Below the pieces are notes generated by a model. The model saw nothing but the letters and a program-made list of their open reading frames with translations, was not told where the DNA came from and did not search any database. A DNA stretch of 64,000 nt from Sphingomonas sp. FARSPH (GTDB lineage Bacteria > Pseudomonadota > Alphaproteobacteria > Sphingomonadales > Sphingomonadaceae), in the NCBI RefSeq assembly GCF_003355005.1, contig NZ_CP029985.1, positions 1,107,001 to 1,171,000 of the forward strand, written 5' to 3'. The position numbers and the translations under genes were made by a program. Shown here in pieces: positions 41,185-49,400 of the stretch. Position 1 is the first letter of the stretch. Every line of letters begins with the position of its first letter.

Positions 41185-43293
41185 GTGCAGACCGCGCAAT
41201 CCCCCTTCTGGTCCGATCCCGTCTGGCCCGACCTGCTCGGCCGCTTCGCCTGGTCCGACCTGCCGTTCGTCCGCGCGTGGCAGGACCCGACGCTCAGCGA
41301 GGTGATCGGCGCCGGCGCGGGCCTGCTCGTCATCGTCGGCGCCGTCGCCGTCGCCGCGCTGCTGACCCGCTACCGCTTGTGGGGACGTTTATGGTCGGAA
41401 TGGCTGACCAGCCTCGACCACAAGAAGATCGGCATCATGTACATCGTCCTTGCGCTGGTGATGCTGGCGCGCGCGCTGACGGAGGCGGTGCTGATGCGGA
41501 TGCAGCAGGCGTCCGCGATCGGCCATCCCGGCATCGTATCGTCCGATCATTTCGCGCAGCTGTTCTCGACGCACGGCTCGATCATGATCTTCTTCATGGC
41601 GATGCCGTTCATCACCGGCCTCATCAATTACGTCATGCCATTGCAGATCGGGGCGCGCGACATGGCATTTCCCTGGGCCAATTCGGTGGCGCTGTGGCTG
41701 ACCGGCGGCGGCGCGATCCTGATGATGGCCAGCCTGGTGATCGGCCGCTTCTCGACCGGCGGCTGGAGCGGCTATCCGCCCTATACCGGCCTCGCCTTCA
41801 GTCCCGACGTCGGGCCGGATTACTGGATCTGGGCGGTGACCTTGGGGTCGATCGGGTCGACGCTGGCGGGGATCAACATCGCCTGCACCATCGTCATGCT
41901 GCGCGCGCCGGGCATGGCGTATATGCGGATGCCGCTGTTCTGCTGGACCAGCCTGTGCACCGCCATCCTGATGGTGTTCGCGATGCCGCCGCTCACCGTC
42001 GCGACCGCGCTGCTCGCGCTCGACCGCTATCTGGGGTTCCATTTCTTCACCAACGACCTCGGCGGCAACATGATGAACTATGCCAACCTGTTCTGGCTGT
42101 TCGGCCATCCAGAGGTGTACATCCTGATCCTGCCCGCTTTCGGCATCTATTCCGAAGTCGTCGCGACCTTCTCGTCGAAGGAATTATACGGCTATGCCTC
42201 GCTGGTGATGGCGACGATGGCGATCGCGGTGCTCAGCTTCACCGTCTGGGTGCATCACTTCTTCACCATGGGGCAATCGGCGGCGCTCAACGCCGTGTTC
42301 GGCATCGCGACGATGACGATCGGCGTGCCGACCGGGGTGAAGCTGTATGACTGGATCTGGACGATGTTCCGCGGCGAGGTCCGCTTCAGCGTGCCGATGC
42401 TCTATGCGCTGGCGTTCATGGTGACCTTCGTCATCGGTGGATTCACCGGCATCATCCTCGCGATCCCGCCGCTCGACTATGTCTTCCACAATACGCTCTT
42501 CCTCGTCGCGCATTTCCACAACATGCTGATCCCCGGCCTCCTTTATGCGTTGCTGGCCGGCTACACCTTCTGGTTTCCCAAGGCTTTCGGCTTCCGGCTC
42601 GACGAATTTTGGGGGCGGATTTCGTGCGGTTGCTGGATCGCCGGCTTCTATCTCGCCTTCATGCCGCTCTACGTGCTCGGCGCGAGCGGCATGGCGCGGC
42701 GCAGCGCGGAAATCCTGCAACCCGATTTCCGGCCCTGGCTCTACGTTGCCGGCGCGGGCGCGCTGGTGCTGTTCGCGGCGCTCGTCGCGCTCGTCGTGCA
42801 ACTGGTCGTCAGCATCCGCGCGCGCGACGCCACCTGCGTCTTCGCGGGCGATCCCTGGGATGGCCGCGGCCTGGAATGGGCGACATCATCGCCGCCGCCG
42901 GACTATAATTTCGCGGTGATCCCGGAAGTCGACGCTCGTGACGCTTTCTACGCGGGCAAGCGCCATGGCGGCTGGTACGCCCACCGCACGCCTTACACGG
43001 CGATCGAGATGCCACGCGGCAGCATGACCGGCCCGCTGATCGGCCTCGCCGCGACCGCCACGTCGTTCGGGCTCATCTGGCATATGTGGTGGCTCGCCGC
43101 GCTGTCGCTGGAAACCCTGATCCTCGTCGTCGTCGTGCGCAGTTTCGTGCGCGGCACGCATCGCGTCGTGCCCGCGCGCGAGGTCGCCGCGATCGAGCAT
43201 CGCTGGCACGCCGCGCGCGCCGCCGCGACGCCCACCCCGCGTGCGCTGGAACTGACCACCGCCAACAGCGGCCGGGCGGATATCCCGGCATGA
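41185..43293 (+). CDS. cyoB: Cytochrome bo3-type ubiquinol oxidase subunit I
   Basis: A 702-residue catalytic subunit with about 14-15 membrane helices. Haem and copper ligands are visible: low-spin haem His in FSTHGSIMIFF, CuB His plus the cross-linked Tyr in GHPEVYILILP, the HH pair in WVHHFFTMG and the haem ligands in VAHFHN. The D-channel region reads NYVMPLQIGARDMAFP. It reduces O2 to water and pumps protons. GTG 41185 is chosen as start just after the cyoA stop; the longer open frame overlaps cyoA. The stop overlaps the cyoC start (ATGA). Confidence 0.95.
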   Translation: MQTAQSPFWSDPVWPDLLGRFAWSDLPFVRAWQDPTLSEVIGAGAGLLVIVGAVAVAALLTRYRLWGRLWSEWLTSLDHKKIGIMYIVLALVMLARALTEAVLMRMQQASAIGHPGIVSSDHFAQLFSTHGSIMIFFMAMPFITGLINYVMPLQIGARDMAFPWANSVALWLTGGGAILMMASLVIGRFSTGGWSGYPPYTGLAFSPDVGPDYWIWAVTLGSIGSTLAGINIACTIVMLRAPGMAYMRMPLFCWTSLCTAILMVFAMPPLTVATALLALDRYLGFHFFTNDLGGNMMNYANLFWLFGHPEVYILILPAFGIYSEVVATFSSKELYGYASLVMATMAIAVLSFTVWVHHFFTMGQSAALNAVFGIATMTIGVPTGVKLYDWIWTMFRGEVRFSVPMLYALAFMVTFVIGGFTGIILAIPPLDYVFHNTLFLVAHFHNMLIPGLLYALLAGYTFWFPKAFGFRLDEFWGRISCGCWIAGFYLAFMPLYVLGASGMARRSAEILQPDFRPWLYVAGAGALVLFAALVALVVQLVVSIRARDATCVFAGDPWDGRGLEWATSSPPPDYNFAVIPEVDARDAFYAGKRHGGWYAHRTPYTAIEMPRGSMTGPLIGLAATATSFGLIWHMWWLAALSLETLILVVVVRSFVRGTHRVVPAREVAAIEHRWHAARAAATPTPRALELTTANSGRADIPA

Positions 43294-43916
43294 GCGACCC
43301 GTCGCTACGCCACGCCGGCGTCGATCTGGGCGGCACGCCGCGCAACCGCAACGCGCAGGCGGAAAGCGGCCTGTTCGGTTTCTGGATGTTCCTGATGAGC
43401 GATGCGGTGATCTTCGCGTTGCTCTTCGCGGTCTACGGCACCGTCGTGGCCGCAACTGCGGGCGGGCCGACGCCGGCGCAGGAGTTCAAGCTCGGCGGCG
43501 CGCTCGTCGAGACGCTGCTGCTGCTCACCAGCAGTCTGACGGTCGGCCTGTCGGTGCTCGCGATGAAATATGACGCCGCGCGGCGGCCGGTCTTCGCCTG
43601 GCTGGGCGTCACCTTCGCGTTGGGCGTCGCCTTCTTGGTGCTAGAGGCGCGCGATTTCGCGACGATGCTCGCCGACGGCGCCTATCCGACGCGCAGTGCG
43701 TTTCTGTCCGCCTTCTTCGCGCTGGTGCCGCTGCACGGGCTGCACGTGCTGGCGGGCTGTTTCTGGATGCTCGTGATGGGCGGCCAGGCGCTCGCCTACG
43801 GCTTCGATGCGCGGGTCAGGCTCAACATCCTGCGCCTCGCGCTGTTCTGGCATTTCCTCGACGTGATCTGGATCGCGATCCTCACGATCGTCTATCTGCA
43901 GGGGCATGTGCGATGA
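43290..43916 (+). CDS. cyoC: Cytochrome bo3-type ubiquinol oxidase subunit III
   Basis: A 208-residue subunit III with five membrane helices. Recognisable stretches are GLFGFWMFLMSDAVIFALLFAVY, TSSLTVGLSVLAM and PLHGLHVLAGCFWMLVM ... FWHFLDVIWIAILTIVYL. It starts in the cyoB stop codon and overlaps cyoD (ATGA), so the operon is translationally coupled. Confidence 0.94.
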   Translation: MSDPSLRHAGVDLGGTPRNRNAQAESGLFGFWMFLMSDAVIFALLFAVYGTVVAATAGGPTPAQEFKLGGALVETLLLLTSSLTVGLSVLAMKYDAARRPVFAWLGVTFALGVAFLVLEARDFATMLADGAYPTRSAFLSAFFALVPLHGLHVLAGCFWMLVMGGQALAYGFDARVRLNILRLALFWHFLDVIWIAILTIVYLQGHVR

Positions 43917-44215
43917 CCGAACGGGGACGCCTGACCGCCACGTACCTTGGCGGTTACGCCGCCGCGCTCGTGCTGACGCTGGCGGCGTTCGCCGCCGTCC
44001 GCTGGCCGATCGCGGGCGCGGGCACGACGCTGGCGATCATCATGGGCCTCGCGCTCGTCCAGCTCATCGTACAGCTGCGCTGCTTCCTCCACGTCAGCGT
44101 AACGCAGGGCTCGCGCATCACGCTGCTGCTCGTGCTCTTCTCCTCGCTCGTCATCGCGCTGATGGTCGCGGGCACGCTCGTCGTGATCTTCAACCTGCAC
44201 GCGCGGATGATGTGA
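43913..44215 (+). CDS. cyoD: Cytochrome bo3-type ubiquinol oxidase subunit IV
   Basis: A 100-residue membrane protein with three helices and the CyoD pattern YLGGYAAALVLTLAAFAAV, IIMGLALVQLIVQLRCFLHV and LVLFSSLVIALMVAGTLVVIFNL. It assists assembly of the CuB site in subunit I. Last gene of the operon; no cyoE haem O synthase follows. Confidence 0.92.
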   Translation: MTERGRLTATYLGGYAAALVLTLAAFAAVRWPIAGAGTTLAIIMGLALVQLIVQLRCFLHVSVTQGSRITLLLVLFSSLVIALMVAGTLVVIFNLHARMM

Positions 44216-44218
44216 GGG

Positions 44219-44252
44219 GGAGGCGGCGCTGCCGGACCGGCGCACCGCCTCC
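44219..44252. terminator. Bidirectional terminator between cyoD and the fasciclin gene
   Basis: An 8-bp perfect outer stem (GGAGGCGG 44219-44226, CCGCCTCC 44245-44252), with an inner GC-rich segment able to extend the pairing, placed between convergent stops at 44215 and 44260. No long T-tract is present. Confidence 0.5.
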
Positions 44253-44259
44253 TACAGGA

Positions 44260-44808
44260 TCAGGGCATCATCACCGTATCGATGACGTGCACGACGCCGT
44301 TCGACTGCGCGACGTCGGCGATCGTCACGCGGCCGGTGTCACCCTTGCCGTCCATGATCGCCCAGCCGCTGCCCGCCTTGCGGAACATCAGCGGCTCGCC
44401 CTGCACCGTCGTGTAGGTCGCCGTGCCGCCATGCGCCTTGGCGTTAGCGGCGATATCCTTGGCCATGATCCGGCCAGGCACGACGTGATAGGTCAGCACA
44501 GACGTCAGCTGCGCCTTGTTCTCGGGCTTCAGCAGGGTATCGACCGTACCCGCCGGCAGCTTGGCGAAGGCGGCATTGGTGGGCGCGAAGACGGTGAACG
44601 GCCCGGGCCCGGACAGGGTATCGACCAGCCCCGCCGCCTTGACCGCCGCGACCAGCGTCGTGTGGTCCTTCGACTTGGACGCGTTTTCGACGATCGTCTT
44701 CGTCGGATACATCGCGGCACCGCCGACGACCGGATTGTTCTTCGCATAAGCGCCGCCCGCGCCGAGCAGCAGAACGGCAGCGAGCGCTGCGCCACTATAT
44801 CGGATCAT
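44260..44808 (-). CDS. Secreted fasciclin (FAS1) domain protein
   Basis: A 182-residue exported protein with a signal peptide (MIRYSGAALAAVLLLGAGGAYA) and one FAS1 domain: TLVAAVKAAGLVDTLSGPGPFTVFAPTNAAFAKLP (H1 motif) and LTYHVVPGRIMAKDI, ending with VVHVIDTVMMP. FAS1 domains mediate adhesion or extracellular binding. ATG 44808 follows AGGAGAG by five bases. It lies 74 bases downstream of the sigma/anti-sigma pair on the same strand, recalling the mycobacterial SigK-RskA system whose targets include FAS1 proteins MPT70/MPT83. Confidence 0.9.
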   Translation of the reverse strand: MIRYSGAALAAVLLLGAGGAYAKNNPVVGGAAMYPTKTIVENASKSKDHTTLVAAVKAAGLVDTLSGPGPFTVFAPTNAAFAKLPAGTVDTLLKPENKAQLTSVLTYHVVPGRIMAKDIAANAKAHGGTATYTTVQGEPLMFRKAGSGWAIMDGKGDTGRVTIADVAQSNGVVHVIDTVMMP

Positions 44809-44882
44809 CGCATCTCTCCTCACGCCGGAAATGGCGTGCCCTAGCTACGGTGCGGATCAGGAATTGGACGCAATGCGCGCGG

Positions 44883-45572
44883 TCAGATGCGATCGAGCTG
44901 CCCCGTCGCGACGACCGGGCCGCTCGGCAACGGCCGCGGCGATCCGCCCAGCGGCTCGATCGATATGGCGAGCGTCGTGCCCGGCTCGATCGCCACGTCG
45001 TGCACGACGATCCGCGTCTTGCCGTCGCGCGTCAGCAGGCCCAGCGCGCGCGGCACGCCGTCGCGCCCGATCGCCCAGAGCTCGGCATCGCGGTTTGCCG
45101 GCAGCGCGACCCGGCCGAGCGTACGCACCTGCCCCGCGCCCTGGTCGTAGACCGCGGCGAAGGGCGCGCCGCCCTCGGGCGCCAGCGTCGCCACCATCGC
45201 GGCGGGCACGTGCGCCGGCGACGGAATGATGGCCGGGCTCTCGCCGGAGCGCACCAGGATCGCCATCAGCAGTGCCGCGGCGACAGCGCTCATCCCGCCA
45301 CCGAACCAGCGCCAGCGCCGCAGCGCCGTCAGCGTTCCCGGATCGTGGCGCATGTCCAGCGCCGCCCTCACCCGCCCTTCCAGATGCGCGGGGGGCGCCA
45401 CATCCGGCACCTCCGCGAACAGCGTCGCGAAATGCGCGCGCCACCGGGCGACGTCGCGTGCAAAGGCGGGATCGGCGATCAGCCGGCGGGTCGCCGCCGC
45501 GCGATCCTCGCCGTCCAATACACCCAGCGCCAGTTCGGCGGCGGTCATGTCGGGATCGTCAGTCACCGTCAT
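44883..45572 (-). CDS. Anti-sigma factor (RskA-like)
   Basis: A ~229-residue membrane-anchored anti-sigma factor. The cytoplasmic N-terminal domain (MTAAELALGVLDGEDRAAATRRLIADPAFARDVARWRAHFATLFAEVP) is of the RskA/anti-sigma-K type. One membrane helix (GGMSAVAAALLMAILVRS, ~90-107) is followed by a periplasmic domain (ELWAIGRDGVPRALGLL ... LAISIEPLGGSP). It should hold the upstream ECF sigma factor inactive until a periplasmic signal triggers release. ATG 45572 overlaps the sigma gene by 14 bases; ATG 45548 is an alternative. Confidence 0.88.
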   Translation of the reverse strand: MTVTDDPDMTAAELALGVLDGEDRAAATRRLIADPAFARDVARWRAHFATLFAEVPDVAPPAHLEGRVRAALDMRHDPGTLTALRRWRWFGGGMSAVAAALLMAILVRSGESPAIIPSPAHVPAAMVATLAPEGGAPFAAVYDQGAGQVRTLGRVALPANRDAELWAIGRDGVPRALGLLTRDGKTRIVVHDVAIEPGTTLAISIEPLGGSPRPLPSGPVVATGQLDRI

Positions 45573-46137
45573 CGAGACAGTCCCGAAGCCGCCCGAGGCC
45601 ACGGCGGATCCAGCTCTTCACCGTGCCCAGCGGCACGTCGCGCTGCTGCGCCAGTTCTGCGTAGGTGAAACCGCCGAAAAAGGCGGCGCGGATGGTGTCG
45701 CGCTGCACATCCTGCAACCGGTCGAGGCACAGGTGCAGCCGTCGGTCCGTCTCGTCGAACAGCATCGCATCGTACGCGGACGGTGAAGGCGCGGGCAGGT
45801 CGGCGGCTTCCTCGACGCCCGCCGTCTCGCGCAGCGGATTGGCGCGCCGCCAGTCGATCGCGCGGTTGCGCGCAATCATCGCGAGCCAGGTGATCGGGCT
45901 TGCCCGACCGGGCTCGAAGCCACCGGCGCGCTTCCAAACCAAGGCGTATACGTCCTGCAAGACTTCCTCTGCTGCGTGTCTGTCCCCACAGATACGCAGG
46001 CATATGCCAAAAAGCTTCGCGGCCGTCATGCGATAGACGCGAACGAACGCGTCGCGGTCCTGATCCCCCGTCGCGACCAACGCCTCCACCAATGCGCGGC
46101 GCGCATCATCGGCGGAAGGAGGCGTGCCGAAACCCAT
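45559..46137 (-). CDS. ECF RNA polymerase sigma factor (SigK-like)
   Basis: A 192-residue extracytoplasmic-function sigma factor. Region 2 includes FGICLRICGDRHAAEEVLQDVYALVWKRAGGFEPGRASPITWLAMIARNRAIDWRR. Region 4 includes LQDVQRDTIRAAFFGGFTYAELAQQRDVPLGTVKSWIRRGLGRLRDCL with a clear HTH. Pairing with an RskA-like anti-sigma places it near the SigK/group 19-type factors. It is divergent from the ferritin-like genes across a 170-base gap, so it may control both directions. Confidence 0.92.
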   Translation of the reverse strand: MGFGTPPSADDARRALVEALVATGDQDRDAFVRVYRMTAAKLFGICLRICGDRHAAEEVLQDVYALVWKRAGGFEPGRASPITWLAMIARNRAIDWRRANPLRETAGVEEAADLPAPSPSAYDAMLFDETDRRLHLCLDRLQDVQRDTIRAAFFGGFTYAELAQQRDVPLGTVKSWIRRGLGRLRDCLDDGD

Positions 46138-46307
46138 GACCGATGGCTAGCTGCTGCCCGTTTCGTCGGCAAGCCACGGGGCGCAGAATGTTTTTTTCCG
46201 ACAATGCGTCCGATGCGTCGCCTGCTTCGTACCTGCCATGCGCGGCGCCTTTTCGGCCGCCCGGCGGAACGTAGAAACGCTCCGCCGCCATAAAGGGAGA
46301 TAGCGGG

Positions 46308-47264
46308 ATGACCCAAAGCGAGCAGTTCATCGAGGCACTGGACGCGCGGGTTACCCGCCGCAACGACCGGCGCGAGTTGTTCCGCATGGTCCTGGGCGCG
46401 GCGGCCGTAGGCGGTGCCTTCGCCTATGCCGACAGTGCGGCGGCGCAGACCGCCCCCACCGACGCGGACGTGCTGAACTTCGCCCTCAACCTCGAATATC
46501 TCGAGGCGAACTTCTATTCCTACGCCGCCTTCGGCACTGCGATCAACGGCTCGCTGACCAGCGGCACCGGCACGGCAGGCGCCGCCACCGGCGGTCGCCA
46601 GGTCACCTTCTCCGACCCGCTCGTCGCGGCTTATGCGAAGGAGATCGCGCAGGACGAGATCGCGCACGTCGCCTTCCTGCGTAACGCGCTGGGATCGGCG
46701 GCAGTCGCGCAGCCGGCGATTGACGTCGGCACGTCGGCAAATGGCGCGTTCAGCTCCGCGGCGCGCGCCGCCGGCCTGATCGGCGCGGGCCAGTCGTTCG
46801 ATCCTTATGCCAACGACAATAACTTCCTCCTCGCCTCCTACATTTTCGAGGATGTCGGCGTCACCGCCTACAAGGGCGCCTCGCCGCTGATCAGCAACAA
46901 GACCTTCCTCGAGGCCGCCGCCGGCATCCTGGCGGTAGAGGCGTATCACGCCGCGATCGTGCGCACGGTGCTCTACGCAAAGGGTGTTGCGACGCCGTCG
47001 CTGCGCACCGCCGCTGACGCCATTTCCGACGCCCGCGACAGTCTGGACGGCGCCAGCGATGACGATCAGGGCATTTCGCCGACCACGGTCAACGGCAATC
47101 TGGTGTCCAACATCGTGCCGCTCGATGCGAACGGCATCGCCTACAGCCGGTCGACCGGTGCGGTGCTCAACATCGTCTACCTGACCAAGGCCGCCGTCAC
47201 GATGGGCGGCTTCTTCCCCGCAGGTGTCAACGGCACCATCCGCAGCAGCACGGCCCAGGCCTGA
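46308..47264 (+). CDS. Exported ferritin-like desiccation-related protein 1
   Basis: A 318-residue ferritin-like protein resembling plant desiccation-related protein PCC13-62. The N-terminus has a Tat-like signal (TRRNDRRELFRMVLGAAAVGGAFAYADSAAAQ). Helices carry carboxylate/His motifs LEYLEANFY, DEIAHVAFLR, FEDVGVTAYKG and VEAYHAAIVR, which could form a di-metal site. A C-terminal tail follows. GGGAGATAGCGGG precedes ATG 46308. It is followed by a close paralogue. The likely role is periplasmic or surface stress protection; metal content is unproven. Confidence 0.85.
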   Translation: MTQSEQFIEALDARVTRRNDRRELFRMVLGAAAVGGAFAYADSAAAQTAPTDADVLNFALNLEYLEANFYSYAAFGTAINGSLTSGTGTAGAATGGRQVTFSDPLVAAYAKEIAQDEIAHVAFLRNALGSAAVAQPAIDVGTSANGAFSSAARAAGLIGAGQSFDPYANDNNFLLASYIFEDVGVTAYKGASPLISNKTFLEAAAGILAVEAYHAAIVRTVLYAKGVATPSLRTAADAISDARDSLDGASDDDQGISPTTVNGNLVSNIVPLDANGIAYSRSTGAVLNIVYLTKAAVTMGGFFPAGVNGTIRSSTAQA

Positions 47265-47291
47265 GCCGGCCGGCACCTCACAGGGAGACAG

Positions 47292-48281
47292 ATGATGCAC
47301 ACCACACAGGTCCTGAGCGAAGTCCTCGCCGCGGCGGAGCGCCGCCGTCATGAACGCCGCGCCTTCCTGCGCACCGCCGGCGCCGCCGCCGCCACGGCCG
47401 GCGTCGCCGGCTTGCTGGCCGGCTGCAAGGACGACCATAACAACGACTATCCTGCCACGCCCTTCCCCACCCCCGCGCCGACGCCGTCGGATGCCGACGT
47501 GCTCAACTTCGCGCTCAACCTCGAATATCTCGAGGCGCAATTCTACGCCTATGCCGCAACGGGCGCGGGCTTGCCCTCGTCGCAGCTCGGCGGGACGGGC
47601 ACGCAGGGCACGGTGACGGGTGGGCGCAGGGTCAACTTCTCTGATCCCGTCGTCGCGCAATATGCGCGCGAGATCGCCGCGGACGAGGCGGCGCACGTCG
47701 CCTTCCTGCGCACCGCGCTCGGATCGTCGGCGGTAGCGATGCCGTCGATCAACATCGACGGCGGCGCCAGCGGCGCCTTCACCGCCGCCGCGCGCGCAGC
47801 GGGTGTGGTCGGCGCGTCGGGCACGTTCGACCCTTATGCCTCTGACGAGAACTTCCTGCTCGGCGCGTTCATCTTCGAGGACGTCGGCGTCACCGCGTAC
47901 AAGGGCGCATCGCCGCTGGTGACCAACAAGACCTACCTCGAGGCGGCCGCGGGGATTCTTGCCGCCGAAGCCTATCACGCGGGCCTCGTCCGCACCGTCC
48001 TCTATGCGAAGGGTCTTGCGACCCCCAGCCTGCGGACCATCGCGGGCCAGATTTCCGATGCGCGCGATAGCCTCGACGGGACGACCGATCTCGACCAGGG
48101 GATCGTCGGCAGCGACAGCACGGTGTCGAACATCGTGCCCGCCGATGCGAACGGCATCGCGTTCAGCCGCACGCCGGGCCAGGTGCTCAATATCGTTTAT
48201 CTCAGCGCCTCGGCGACGACGAGCGGCGGGTTCTTCCCGTCGGGCGTCAATGGCACCGTGCGCACCAGCTCGGGCGTCTGA
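47292..48281 (+). CDS. Exported ferritin-like desiccation-related protein 2
   Basis: A 329-residue paralogue of the preceding gene with the same helices (LEYLEAQFY, DEAAHVAFLR, FEDVGVTAYKG, AEAYHAGLVR). Its signal region has a twin-arginine motif (RRHERRAFLRTAG) and a lipobox (GLLAGCKDD), so it is probably a Tat-exported lipoprotein, unlike its soluble neighbour. ATG 47292 or 47295 can serve as start (GGGAGA upstream). It is in an operon with the previous gene (gap 27 bases) and probably the outer-membrane protein that follows. Confidence 0.85.
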   Translation: MMHTTQVLSEVLAAAERRRHERRAFLRTAGAAAATAGVAGLLAGCKDDHNNDYPATPFPTPAPTPSDADVLNFALNLEYLEAQFYAYAATGAGLPSSQLGGTGTQGTVTGGRRVNFSDPVVAQYAREIAADEAAHVAFLRTALGSSAVAMPSINIDGGASGAFTAAARAAGVVGASGTFDPYASDENFLLGAFIFEDVGVTAYKGASPLVTNKTYLEAAAGILAAEAYHAGLVRTVLYAKGLATPSLRTIAGQISDARDSLDGTTDLDQGIVGSDSTVSNIVPADANGIAFSRTPGQVLNIVYLSASATTSGGFFPSGVNGTVRTSSGV

Positions 48282-48318
48282 CCCTCAACCAACGCCGCTG
48301 TCCACAGGGAGATACGAC

Positions 48319-49170
48319 ATGCGCCATATCCTTATCGGGCTCGCGCCCGCCTTCGTCCTCGCCACCCTCGCCGCTGCACCCGCAGCGGCGCAGGACATGG
48401 ACGCCGATCCGCAGCCGTTCAGCGGCGTCTATATCGGCGGCGCCGGCGGCTATGATGTCCAGCCCAATCCGGTCGGCGCGCGCCTGCTGTTCGACCGCAA
48501 CCTCGACGGGCGTTTCGGCGACACGGTCGTCACCGCCGGCAACACCAACGCTTTCTCGCCGGGCTTCTGCAACGGCGCCGCACGCGGCGCGACGCCGCAG
48601 GCGGGCGGTTGCCGCAACGACAAGGACGGCTGGGCCTATTACGGCCGGATCGGCGCGGACACGCAACGCGGCCACGTCGTCGTCGGCTTCGTCGGCGAAT
48701 TCGGCAAGTCGGAGATCACCGACAGCACCAGCGGCTTTTCCACGACGCCCGCGAATTACGTTCTGACCCGCGACCTGGATTACGAGGCGTCGATCCGGGG
48801 CCGCGCCGGTCTCGCCTTCGGCACCACGCTTTTCTACGGCACGACCGGCGCGGGCTATGCGAAGATCAATCACAGCTTCACGACGACGAACACCGCCAAT
48901 GCCTTTGCGCTGCGCGGCGACGATACGCGCTTCGGCTTCCTTGCCGGCGGCGGTATCGAACAGAAGATCGGCCGGCACTTCTCGATCGGCCTCGAATATA
49001 TGTACCACCGCTACAACGACGACAAATTCCGCGTTCGCGTGACGCAGGGTAGCGCCGCGGCGACCAACCCGTTCGTGCTCACGCCCAACACCAGTGGTAC
49101 TGACATCGCACGGTCGGACAATATCTTCCGCTGGCACAGCATGCGCGCCACCGCAGCGTTCCGGTTCTAA
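48319..49170 (+). CDS. Outer-membrane beta-barrel protein
   Basis: A 283-residue protein with a Sec signal peptide (MRHILIGLAPAFVLATLAAAPAAAQ) and an OmpA/porin-like eight-stranded barrel pattern: FSGVYIGGAGGYDVQPN, alternating strands, SIGLEYMYHRYNDDKF, and a terminal RATAAFRF ending in Phe as outer-membrane proteins usually do. Two Cys residues in an early loop (GFCNG...GGCRN) could form a disulfide. The start is at ATG 48319, preceded by GGGAGA. It follows the two ferritin-like genes by about 37 bases, suggesting co-transcription. Confidence 0.85.
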   Translation: MRHILIGLAPAFVLATLAAAPAAAQDMDADPQPFSGVYIGGAGGYDVQPNPVGARLLFDRNLDGRFGDTVVTAGNTNAFSPGFCNGAARGATPQAGGCRNDKDGWAYYGRIGADTQRGHVVVGFVGEFGKSEITDSTSGFSTTPANYVLTRDLDYEASIRGRAGLAFGTTLFYGTTGAGYAKINHSFTTTNTANAFALRGDDTRFGFLAGGGIEQKIGRHFSIGLEYMYHRYNDDKFRVRVTQGSAAATNPFVLTPNTSGTDIARSDNIFRWHSMRATAAFRF

Positions 49171-49400
49171 GCCCGACCGACCTTCGGCCCTCCACGCCGT
49201 CCCGTCACTCCGGTTGCTCCACCGGGGTGACGGGCAATACGATCTCTGATCACAAGACGCGACGTTCCGCTCGAGGAGGCTGAAGGCCGTCGCCGCTGGT
49301 CGCCCAACCCGCTTGACCATCCGCCCTACATCGCTGCGGCGGCAGTACAATCGCTCGTCCTGACGATGGATTTACCCCATTGGCGGTGTTAGTATCGGTC

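Noticed and set aside
44219..44260. A missing cyoE gene as evidence of a broken oxidase operon
   Set aside because: cyoE or ctaB is often unlinked, and cyoABCD are all intact and coupled.
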